From contig CAZGAQ010000034.1 of assembly GCA_964523405.1 (NCBI GenBank), positions 1-59,325 of the forward strand: a DNA stretch of 59,325 nucleotides, in the 5' to 3' direction. The notes beneath the pieces were generated by a model, which was not told the origin of the DNA, searched no databases, and saw only the letters and a list, made by a program, of their open reading frames with translations. This document shows positions 7,964-17,600 of the stretch, one piece after another; the stretch's first letter is position 1; each line of letters starts with the position of its first letter. The stretch comes from CAZGAQ01 sp964523405. GTDB lineage: Bacteria; Planctomycetota; Phycisphaerae; UBA1845; Fen-1342. The position numbers and the translations under genes are program-made.

Positions 7964-10150
7964 TCAGTCGGGTCGGTCCGGCTGGGAGGCCAGCGGGACG
8001 GTCAGCCAGGCGCGTTCCAGGCGAGCAAAGCTGATGAACTCGTAGCCTTTGCTTTCACCACGCTCCCAGAGCACGCCGAGGCTCCGGTCGCAGAGCACGG
8101 CCAGATCGGAGTACGCCGCTGGGCCGGCCCAGACGAGGCGCGCCCCGCCGAAGGTGCGGCCGCCGTCCCGACTGACGTGGGCGACGAGGTCGTTGCGTTG
8201 CGGACCGCGAGGCCCTGTCCACACCCACAGGTCACGATTGTCCGCGCCGGAAGCGGCATGGCCCGGAAGGTACTCGAGTGCGCAGCACACGGGGGTCACG
8301 ATCTCGCCGGGGTGGGGTGGCGACCACGTACGGCCCAGGTCGTCGCTGGTGACGCGCCAGCGCTGGGGACCCTGCTGCTGGCGGATGTCGAGCAAAAGGC
8401 GCTGCTCGGCCAGTTCCACGATCTGGCACTCGTCGCCCGAGACGTCCGGCACGATCGTACCGCGTTGCCAGGTGCTGCCGTGATCGGCGCTCCACACGAC
8501 GAACACGCCCCAGGGCGCGTAACGCCAGAAGGGAATCACGAGACGGCCTTGGCTGTCCTGGATGGCACCGCCGGGTCCGGGCACGCTGATCCGCCACTGG
8601 GGATCGGTCAGGTCGCGCGTTTTCGCGGTTAGGTCGACGGGCTCCGACCAGGTGCGGCCGGCGTCAGCGCTGCGCCGGGCAAGCACGCGGACGTCGTCGG
8701 TGCCGGACCGGGCCCGGTACGTGCTACATTGGGGCTTCACGCGCAGATAGATGAGCCAGACCTGGCCTGTGTTGCGATCGCTGACCGCCGCCGGATTGGC
8801 CGCAGACCAGCAGTCTCCGGGGTCTTCGAGCACCTGCAGGGGCAGCCAGGTGGCGCCGCCGTCCAGACTGCGCCGGAGCACCAGATCGATGTCCTGTCCG
8901 TCCTCACCGGGGTCGGCCAGGCTGTTCTTGCGCGCTTCGGCGAAGGCGAGCAGTGTGCCGTCCGGCGCCGTGACGAGCGCCGGGATGCGGTAGGCGAAGT
9001 AGCCGTCCTGGCCAGCACAGAAGACATCGACGGGCTGGGGTGCGGGGGAGTCTCCGCGCGTGAGCGGGGCGCTGGCCGGTGTGGTTGCTGGTCGGGCCGG
9101 GGGCGCGTCGAGCGGCAGGAACTCGACGCCGTGCGCAGCCAGACGGAACCGCCGGGCGCGGATGGCGCTGCCGGCGCCTTCCTCGTAGTACACCGCGAGC
9201 ACGCTGCCGTCCGGCAGTTCGACGGTGGAGGCGTATGCTCCGGGGACGTCATCGATCTGATAGGGGCCCTGCCAGGTGCAGGCCTCGTCGCGGCTCACGT
9301 GCAGCTCGGTGCGGGGCTGGCGGTGCGTCAGCAGGATCGCGCCCGAGCTCAGCCGCGTGAAGTGCGGGCAGTGCCCGGGGAACCCGATCGGCTGGACGCC
9401 TGACCAGGTACAGCCGTCGTCGCGGCTGGTTGCGACGTACATATCCTGCGCGTGGCTACGGAGCGCCGCATACAACACTCCGTCGTGCAACCGCACGAAG
9501 TCCGTTTCCGCGTCGAGCCGCACCGGACTGTCCTGACCGATCGGGATGGGGTCGCTCCAGGTGCGGCCGTTATCGATCGAGCGGATGACGCCGCCATAGG
9601 CCGTTGTACCCTCCGCGCGGTAGATGCCCAGCAGGCACGTGCCATCGGGCAACTGGCGCACGGGCGCGGAACAGGCCCAACCAGGGGCAATGACGCGCGG
9701 CGTATCGTCCCAGGTCTTGCCGCGGTCGACGGACCGGACCAGGCACACGTCGCATCGCACCTGGTCCTCCGTACGGCGGTAGGTGAAGAAGCTGCACAGC
9801 ACGGAGCCATCGTGCAACTGGCCGACATGGGGGTCGCGGTCATCCGCCGGGCCGTCGCAGAGCACCTCCGGGGAACTCCACGTGGTTCCGGCGTCGCGCG
9901 ACCGGACCAGGCAGATGCGACCGCCCCGCGGCCAGCGCTCGTTGGGCGCGGACACGTGTCCATAACCGGCGTAGAACACGCACAGGAGTTCACCGTCGGC
10001 CAACCGGCAGATGTCAGGAAACGCCTGGTAAGCGCCGGACACGGCGCCGCGCGAAATCACGCGGGGTGCCGGGTCGGCGGAGTCGCCTGGGGAAGCCACC
10101 CCGGCGCTACTCAGCCCAACAGCCAGAAAGAGCACACTCAGCGCTTGCAT
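7964..10150 (-). CDS. Exported tandem sialidase-type (BNR/Asp-box) glycoside hydrolase
   Basis: 728 residues. The start at 10150 gives a signal peptide ('MQALSVLFLAVGLSSAGVAS') and has CCGGAG 8 bases upstream. Two six-bladed sialidase-type propellers are fused. The first (about 30-375) has Asp-boxes such as 'SRDAGTTW', 'SVDRGKTW', 'SIDNGRTW' and 'SRDDGCTW'. The second (about 380-728) starts 'GQDGYFAYRIPALVTAPDG', with the (F/Y)RIP arginine motif of GH33 exo-sialidases, then 'SLDGGATW', 'SADAGRTW', 'SADHGSTW' and 'SRDGGRTF'. The second unit is the better enzyme candidate; the first may be a related hydrolase or binding unit. In GH33 the enzyme removes terminal sialic acids from glycans. I cannot confirm the catalytic Tyr/Glu and remaining arginines by eye. 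There are no sialic-acid catabolism genes nearby. Confidence 0.85.
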   Translation of the reverse strand: MQALSVLFLAVGLSSAGVASPGDSADPAPRVISRGAVSGAYQAFPDICRLADGELLCVFYAGYGHVSAPNERWPRGGRICLVRSRDAGTTWSSPEVLCDGPADDRDPHVGQLHDGSVLCSFFTYRRTEDQVRCDVCLVRSVDRGKTWDDTPRVIAPGWACSAPVRQLPDGTCLLGIYRAEGTTAYGGVIRSIDNGRTWSDPIPIGQDSPVRLDAETDFVRLHDGVLYAALRSHAQDMYVATSRDDGCTWSGVQPIGFPGHCPHFTRLSSGAILLTHRQPRTELHVSRDEACTWQGPYQIDDVPGAYASTVELPDGSVLAVYYEEGAGSAIRARRFRLAAHGVEFLPLDAPPARPATTPASAPLTRGDSPAPQPVDVFCAGQDGYFAYRIPALVTAPDGTLLAFAEARKNSLADPGEDGQDIDLVLRRSLDGGATWLPLQVLEDPGDCWSAANPAAVSDRNTGQVWLIYLRVKPQCSTYRARSGTDDVRVLARRSADAGRTWSEPVDLTAKTRDLTDPQWRISVPGPGGAIQDSQGRLVIPFWRYAPWGVFVVWSADHGSTWQRGTIVPDVSGDECQIVELAEQRLLLDIRQQQGPQRWRVTSDDLGRTWSPPHPGEIVTPVCCALEYLPGHAASGADNRDLWVWTGPRGPQRNDLVAHVSRDGGRTFGGARLVWAGPAAYSDLAVLCDRSLGVLWERGESKGYEFISFARLERAWLTVPLASQPDRPD

Positions 10151-10247
10151 GGTGCTACTCCGGAGGTGTGGCAGGACACGTGCATTGTACGGATGATCGC
10201 GCGGCGGGCCAACGCGAGCGCGCGGGCCTGGCGCGGGCGCCGCGCAC

Positions 10248-11399
10248 TCAGGCGCCGGGCTGTGCGTCGAGCAGGCGGATGATGGCAGTGTGTCCGCGGA
10301 ACTCGGCCAGTGAGCGCGGGGTATGGCCCTGCGCTTCCGGAGCCGGCGTGGCTCCGCGTTCCAGCAGCAATTGCACCAGCTCCACATGCCCATCCTCCGC
10401 GGCCCGGTGCAGACTGGTGAATCCGCGGTGATCCACGGCGTCGGGGTCGGCTCCGCGGTCCAGCAGAAAGCGCGCCGTCGAAATGCTGTTGTTTTGCACG
10501 GCGTTCATCAGGGGCGTGGCCCCCTCGCTGGAACGCAGGTCGATCGGCGCGCCCTGCGCCAATAGGAACGAGGTGGCGGTTCGGTCGTCGCCGGCGAGGG
10601 ACCAGTGCAAGGCCGTCAGACCGTCGCGGGCAAGCAGATCGAGCGGAACACCTTTGGCCAACTCCGCCTGCAGAGCGGCGAGGTCACCGCGCGCGGCCGC
10701 GATATGCAGCCGGGAATGCGTGCGCAGTGGCTGCACGGGGCAGTGTGGCGGCAACTCGTGTGGTGTGGCTATCCGGGCGCGGTTCCCAAAGAGAGCGAAA
10801 CACCAGAGGGCGGCCCGGGACGGGTCGTTCTCCAGACCCGGCGGAAGGGGGACTGGGTGGACGATGTCCAGCGCGTGGCTGCGCAGCAGGTAATCGAGCA
10901 CGCGCGCAGCGAACGAGGGCGACTCGTCGTCGTGCGTCAGCGCACCGCGGATCTGGCAGACTTCGATGAACTCGCCGGCGACGCGCACGTCGGCCGCCGC
11001 CACGAGCTGGCGCAGCCAGCTGCGGATGCAGAGAATCTGGCTCCCGTAGTAGTAGAGAGCCCACTTTTCTTCCATGACGGACGGGTTGAAAAGCACGCCA
11101 TCAGCCAGCAGGCGGTCGATGCGGTATTGTAGGTGTACCGGCACCACACGTTCGACTGGGGGCTTGGCGCCGACGAAGATGCGGCCGTCTTCCGCCCGAA
11201 ACGAGACCGCATTCGCAGCGCAATTGGCGTCGGCGCTCATCGAGAACAGGCCCTGCGTCACGGGGCGCAGGTCCAGAACCGGTACGCCCCACGGGTTGTC
11301 GCCCCCTCCCAGCCAGTGAACGGCGGGCATCTCCAATTGACCGGTTGCGCGGGGGCGACTGCGAATGCGGAACAAATCGCGGATGTGTTTCCAGGGCAT
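10248..11399 (-). CDS. Ankyrin-repeat protein with unrecognised N-terminal domain
   Basis: 383 residues; AGGAG about 7 bases before the ATG. The C-terminal third (about 230-378) is four to five ankyrin repeats: 'SRLHIAAARGDLAALQAEL', 'DGLTALHWSLAGDDRTAT', 'EGATPLMNAVQNNSISTA', 'RGFTSLHRAAEDGHVELVQL' and 'QGHTPRSLAEFRGHTAII'. They form a stack for protein binding. The N-terminal about 220 residues are not a family I can name. They contain 'GGGDNPWGVPVLDLRPVTQG' and an aromatic helix with 'EEKWALYYYGSQILCIRSWL'. There is no signal peptide, so a cytoplasmic location is likely. It is followed 97 bases later by the sialidase gene on the same strand, but a functional link is not evident. Confidence 0.85.
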   Translation of the reverse strand: MPWKHIRDLFRIRSRPRATGQLEMPAVHWLGGGDNPWGVPVLDLRPVTQGLFSMSADANCAANAVSFRAEDGRIFVGAKPPVERVVPVHLQYRIDRLLADGVLFNPSVMEEKWALYYYGSQILCIRSWLRQLVAAADVRVAGEFIEVCQIRGALTHDDESPSFAARVLDYLLRSHALDIVHPVPLPPGLENDPSRAALWCFALFGNRARIATPHELPPHCPVQPLRTHSRLHIAAARGDLAALQAELAKGVPLDLLARDGLTALHWSLAGDDRTATSFLLAQGAPIDLRSSEGATPLMNAVQNNSISTARFLLDRGADPDAVDHRGFTSLHRAAEDGHVELVQLLLERGATPAPEAQGHTPRSLAEFRGHTAIIRLLDAQPGA

Positions 11400-11640
11400 T
11401 GGACGGCTCCTATGCGCTGGTGAGTCGCGGCACTGGCTAATTGTCCGCGATTCTACGCTCGCCCGCCGGCGGAAGCGATGGGGGTTGCGCCGTCGGCGCG
11501 CAACACCGCCGCCCGCGCACCGGTTGGGGTCGTGTGCGCTGGGCGGCGGGATACGTGCGTGCTCTGGATCGCGCCGGCGGTGGCGTCGCTTAACGAGCGC
11601 CGGCCGCCAGCGGAGACGGGGCTGCCTCGCCCGGGCCCAG

Positions 11641-14600
11641 CTAACGCCGCGGCAAGCCGCCGGCCTCAGGCAGCTTCGGTTGTCTCGGTGGCGCGGGACG
11701 AGAGATCATCTGGGGCTCCGTCGTGCTTTCCACCGCCCTGCGGGGTACCGATGGCGCAGGTGGCGGCGGAGCGCAGTCGGTGCATTCGAAGGCCGTGACG
11801 ATGCCGACGATGCCCCAGGCCGGATCCGGCGGGACGACACCATCGAGCCGGAAGAGGCGCCGCGGGAAGCGATCCAGCACTATGTCCGCGCAGAGCGGGA
11901 GCCGATCACGTGGGTTCAGGCCGGCCAGGGTCCAAGCGGTGCCGCCGACGTTGTCGAGCAGCAAGGAGATGTTGGCCGGCGGGAAGCCACCGACATTGAG
12001 CGGGAGGAAGGCCTCGTACTGGTCGCGCACGCCGGGGTTGCTGGTGTTGCGGATCAACGTTGTGCCCGGGGTGACCACGCCGCTGACGCTGATCGGGCCG
12101 ACCTGGAGCTGGTACCACGCGATGGCCGGGTACTCGCCGAGCTGCACGCTGGGGTTCTGATCCGGTGTCGTGCGGCTGAAGAGGTAGGTCAGGCTCCACG
12201 GGGCGCCGAGTTGGACATTGTCCCAAGGTGTCGGCGCGCCGGCCGCAGGGGAGATGTTTGTGACGGTGCCCGTGAAGAAGAACTGGGCAAACTCCGTCGG
12301 GCAAGGCGGAGGCAGGCACGCGCAGTGGAAGAAATCACCATCCTGTACGAGCTGGCAGGGCGTAACTGCGCCGCCGCCGATGCACACGCCGCTGCACTGC
12401 GGGCCGGTGACCGGGTCGAGGACGATGTAGCACTCGGGGTTACAGGCGCACTCGACGACGGCCCAGGAGGGCACGCAGTCGCCGCAGGGGCACGGGTTCG
12501 CCTCGTCGCAGATCGCACCGGTCTGCGGGCAGCGCAGCACGCGCTGGACCAGGATGGGCTTGCAGCCTGGATCAGGTGGGTTGCAGCCGGCGCCCAGGCA
12601 GGTCCAGGCATCGGGCGCGACGTGGCAGTTCTCGCGGTTGACGAAGTCGCGGTGCTGGAACAAATCGATGCCCAGCGAGCCAACCGTGATGGTGTGCGCG
12701 ACAGGCGTGGAAATCTGCAGGTAGCCGGCGGGGACGGCTTCGGAGACCGAGTAGCCGCCGACCGCGAGGCCGGCGATGCGGTAGTTGCCGTCGGCGTCGG
12801 TGACAGCGGTGGAGGCGCCGGCGCTGACGGTGACGCCGGGCTGGCCGACGTCGCCGATACCGTCGCCGTCGAGGTCGACGCGGACGGTGCCACGGACTTC
12901 GCCGCGCGCGGGAGTGGCCAGACTGCAGCCGTCGCAACTATCGGATTTGGTGTCGCTACCGCGGCCGCCATAGCGTTTGTCGCAGTTCTGGCAGCGGTAC
13001 AGGCTGTCGTTGCCGCGATTACCGAAGAGCCAGTCGCATTCGCCGTCGCTGCCGCTGCGGACCTGGTCGTTACCGCGATTTCCGAAGAGGTAGTCGCCGC
13101 CGCCGTCGCTGGAAAGGCAGTCGTCGTCGCGGTTGCCGAAGACGAAGTCCTTACCGCCGCCGGCAGAAATCTGGTCGTTACCGCGGTTGCCGAAGAGGAA
13201 GTCGGTGCCGCCGCCGCCGCGGACGGTGTCATCGCCGTTGTTGCCGAAGAGGAGGTTTACGCCGCTGCCGCCAAAGAACTGGTCGTTGCCAGCGTTGCCG
13301 AAGCCGAGGATCATCCCGGAGCCGCCGACGATGACGTCCTGGTCGGCATTGCCGAAGGCGACAAAGAGTCCGCCGCCGCCGGCCTGCAGGATGTCGTCAT
13401 CGCGATTGCCGAACAGGACGCTCAGGCCGGGGCCGGAGGTCAGCCGATCCTGGCCGGCGTTACCGAACAGCACGGCCAGGCCGGCGCCGGCAGACACGAG
13501 GTCGTGATCGGCGTTACCGAAGGCGACGCACAGACCCGCCGCTCCGGCGACATCGTCGTTGCCCGTGTTGCCGAAAAGAACGGCGAGGCCGTTGCCGCCA
13601 CGGACGATGTCGTCGTCGCGGTTGCCGAAGGCGAGGGTGAGGCCATCGCCGCCGGTGACCTGATCCTGGCCGGAATTGCCAAAGAGGATGGCGACGCCGG
13701 CGCCCGCCTGAACGACGTCGTTGCCGCGGTTTCCGAACGCGATGTTCAGGCCGTTGCCGCCGGTAATGGCGTCGTCATCGAGGTTGCCGAAGAGGACGTT
13801 GACGCCATCATCGGCCGTGATGATGTCGTTGTCGCGATTGCCGAAGGCGACGTTGAGACCTGTGCCGGCGGTGATGACGTCATCGCCCATGCTGCCGAAG
13901 AGCAGATTGATACCATCGCCGGCGGTGATCGTGTCGTTGGCGCGGTTGCCGAAGACGAGGTTGAAGCCGTCACCGGCCGAGATATTGTCGTCACAGGGGC
14001 CGCCGAAGAGCAGGTCGATTTCCATGGGCGGGACGGTGGGCAGCAGGAGCCGGCCGAGGCTACGGATGGTGTCCTGGCCGTCGCCGCCGAACATGAGATT
14101 GCCGAGGGCGATGGGGGTGGGGACGCCGCTGATGGGGACGATGACGAAACCGCCGTTATCGGCCCGAAGGACGTCATCGCCGGTGCTGCCGAAGACGAAA
14201 TCAATGCCGTTGTAGGCGTCGACGGTGTCGCTGCCGGGTCCGGCGAAGATGAGGTCGGCGGCGCCGCCGAGGTCGGTGATGCCCAGGTTGTTGAGCAGAT
14301 TGTCAAGGTCTTCGCTGGCGCCGGTGCACAGCGGGGCGTTGTCGGCGCCCTTGAGCACGTCGTCGCCGGGCCCACCGAACAGCAGGTTACCGAAACCGAT
14401 GATTACCGCCTGGCCGGCCGTAATGTCGCCGACGACGATGAGGGAGCCGGCGCCGCCCTCGATGGTGTCATCGCCGCCGGCGCCGAAAATCAGGTCGATG
14501 CCGCCTTGCGGGTCGTTCGGGTCCCCGTTTTCGTAGTCGCCGCGCAGCAGGTCATTGTCCGGGCCGCCGAACAGGAGGTTGCCGAACAGCAGGCAGAAGT

Positions 14601-17600
14601 TCTGATCGGGCAACTCGATGTTGCCACCGCTGCCGCCGTAGACAAGGTCGTCACCGGGTCCGCCGAAAACCACGTCGATGCCGTCGTGGGCGCCGTCGCC
14701 CGGTGGATCGGCGGCGTCGCCGTGGAGGGTGTCGTCGCCGCTCTGGCCGAAGATCAGGTCGCCGAGGTCGATCTTGAACGTGTCGTCGATCTGCAGCACG
14801 TCGCCTTTGCCGGCGGAGACGAGGTCGTTGCCATCGCCGCCGAAGATCAGGTCGATGCCGGCGAGGGCGTCGAGTTCGTCGTCGTCGTCGCCGCCGAAGA
14901 TGACGTTGCCGAGGCGCAGCTCAAAGTCGGGGTCATTGGGGTCGCCGATGCTGAGCAGGCCGCCGCCGTAGCCGTGAATGGTGTCGGCGCCGGCGGCACC
15001 GAAGATGACGTCGATGTCATCGTCCGCGCGGTCGGCATCGGGGTCGTCGCCGTGCACGACGTCGGCATCGGTGCCGGCGAAGATCAGGTCGCCGAGGGCG
15101 AGCCGGAAGGCGTTGCTGCCCGTGCCGATGGCGAGCAGGTCGCCCTTACCGGCCGTGACCGTGTCGTCGCCCGCTCCGCCGAAGATGACGTCGATGCCAT
15201 CGAGAGTGACGATCGTGTCGTTGTTGTCGCCGCCGAAGATGACATTGCCGATGCGGAGTTCGAAGTCGGGGCTGTTGGGGTCGCCAATGCTCAACAGGCC
15301 GCCACTGTAGCCGTGGATGGTGTCGTTGCCGGTTCCGCCGAAGACGACGTCGATGTCGTCGTCCGCGCGGTCGGCATTGGGGTCGTCGCTGTCGATGGTG
15401 TCGGCGCCGTCGCCGCCGAAGAGCAGGTCGCCCAACGCGAGGCGGAAGGCGCCGCTGCCGCTGCCGATGGCGAGCTGCGCACCCCGACCGGCCTGGAGCG
15501 TGTCGTCGTCCGCCCCGCCGAAAATCACATCCACGCCGTCGGCGGTCAGGATGTCGTCGGCGCCGGCATTGCCGAAGGCGAGGTTGCCAAACTCGAAGCT
15601 GAAGGAGCCGACGGTCAGTGTGCCGCCGTGACTGAGGCGGATGCGGTCGTCGCCGGCGCCACCGAAGGCGACGTCGATCTCGGTGAGCGTGTCGTTCTCG
15701 CTCTCGCCGCTGACGAGCGTGTCGTTGCCGTCCAGGCCGAAGAAGATGTCGCCCAACTCGACGGAGAGGGAGCCGCGGGTGATCGTCTGGCCGCCGCCGC
15801 CGAAGATGCAGTCATCGCCCTTGTTGCCGATGAGTATGTCCACGTCGGGGCCGCCGTGAATCTCGTCCGCGCCGCCGCCGCCGAAGATCAGATCGTTGCC
15901 GTTGTCGCCCAGCAGGCGGTCCGCGCCGCCGGCGCCGACGATCAAGTCGTCGCCGTCGCCGCCGGAGATGAGGTCACTGCCGGTGCTGCCGATGAGCACG
16001 TCGCTGCCGGGGCCGCCGGTGATGGTGTGCGTGGGTGCCACCTGGCAGCCGTTGCGCGCGCCGCGCAGGGACAGGTCGTCGCGCAGCAGCGGCGCCGCGA
16101 CGATCAGCAAGGCCTCCAGGTCGGCCACAATCTGGTCCGCCTCGACGCGCAGGGCGTCAGCCGCGTTGGCCACGTCGGCCTGGGCCTGGGCCTCCAGCAC
16201 GCTCGCGGCACCCAAGACCTCCGTCTGACCACGGCTGTACATGAGGTTCCCGCGGCCTTCCAGGTCTGCTTCCACCTGCCCCACCCACTGCTCCCAGTCC
16301 GCGTTCAGCGCGTCGGCCGTGGCACTGAGGTTGTCGGCCATGGTGACCAATTGGTCGCCCTGTGTCGCGAGCTGGGCGGCCGCGGAACTCGGATTCTCGT
16401 CGTCGCCGAGAGCTGCGGCGCTGGCCGCGAGGGCGTCGCCGTCGGTCTCGAACGCGTCGCCCTCCGCTTCGACCTGGTCGGTGTGGGCTTCGACGCCGTC
16501 GGTGATGCCCTCCAGGGCCTCAATGCGGCGCTCTGCTTCCGCACAGAAGAAAGACAAGCCGTTGGGATCCTGCAAATCTTCGTTGAATTCCGTCTCCGCG
16601 GGTTCGGGATCTTCGTCGCACTGGTCGGCCAGCTCGACGATCGTTGTCACGTGGCTTTCGATCGTCTGCATGAAGACGCTGGCCGGGTCGCCACCCTGCG
16701 TGGACAGCCCGAGGCCGCTGGCATGCGCGTAGAGCGTCTGCGCGCGGGCGAGCAAGTTCTGGGCGACCGGCAGGAGCAGTTCGAACTGATCCACCATGAC
16801 CTCGACGTTCGCCGTAAAGGTCTGCGCATCGGCGGACAGGGCCTGCACGTCGCCGGCCAGAAAGGTCTGCAGGTAGCCGGCGATGCGGTCGTGTGCGTCG
16901 CGGACCGCGTTGGCCGAGGGCTGTACGAGCTCGCGCTCGATGTCTCGCACGTAGTGAGCTGTCGGGAGGATGAGGTCATGGCCCGCACTCTTCACGACGC
17001 CGGCGGCGCCGGTGACCAGACAGGGCGCGGTGCTGCAGCCGGAGGGGGAGGTATCGAGCAGGTCGAGGACGCGGTTCATCAGATCACGGGCCTGCTGGAG
17101 CGTGTCGATCATGGACAGGGCGCTCGTGAGCGGCACGGTGCTGAGGTCAATACCGCCGAGGACGACGTCCTTACCGTCCCCGCCGTCGATGCTCAGAGTC
17201 CAGGTATCCGAGACGGTGCCGTGGGAGTCGTCGAAGACGACGAGGTCGTCACCGGCGTCCAGGACCACGTGGATCAAGGAGAATGGAGTGGCGGCGGAGT
17301 CGTAGGTGCAACTCGGCGCGACGGCCGTAGCGGGCGTGAAGACCTCAACCACTGCGGGGTCAGAGGCGCTGAGGGCGACGCGGAGGCTGTCAGGGCCGGT
17401 CGTGCCCTGAATCTCCAGCACGCCGCCGATCACGTCGGCCTGCACGGTGCCGCAGGGGGTCGCGTGCGCGGCCCCGGGAACCACCAGTAAGGTCAGTAGG
17501 ACCGCGACCGCCAGTGATCCGGTCCAGGACCAGCGCCCGATGATTGTGCTGTCCCGACGCATACGCCCGTGTTGCCGGTGTTTACGGGCGCTGCGCCGGC

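Noticed and set aside
7964..11399. A sialic-acid utilisation cluster around the sialidase gene
   Set aside because: The neighbours are an ankyrin-repeat protein and a K+ channel; no nan-type genes or transporters are visible.
11365..17490. A 2041-codon open frame on the plus strand opposite the RTX-like gene
   Set aside because: Its product is an Ala/Val/Glu/Asp periodic sequence that mirrors the repeats on the minus strand. No ribosome site, signal or domain; the minus frame has signal peptides, RTX motifs and an SdrD-like domain.
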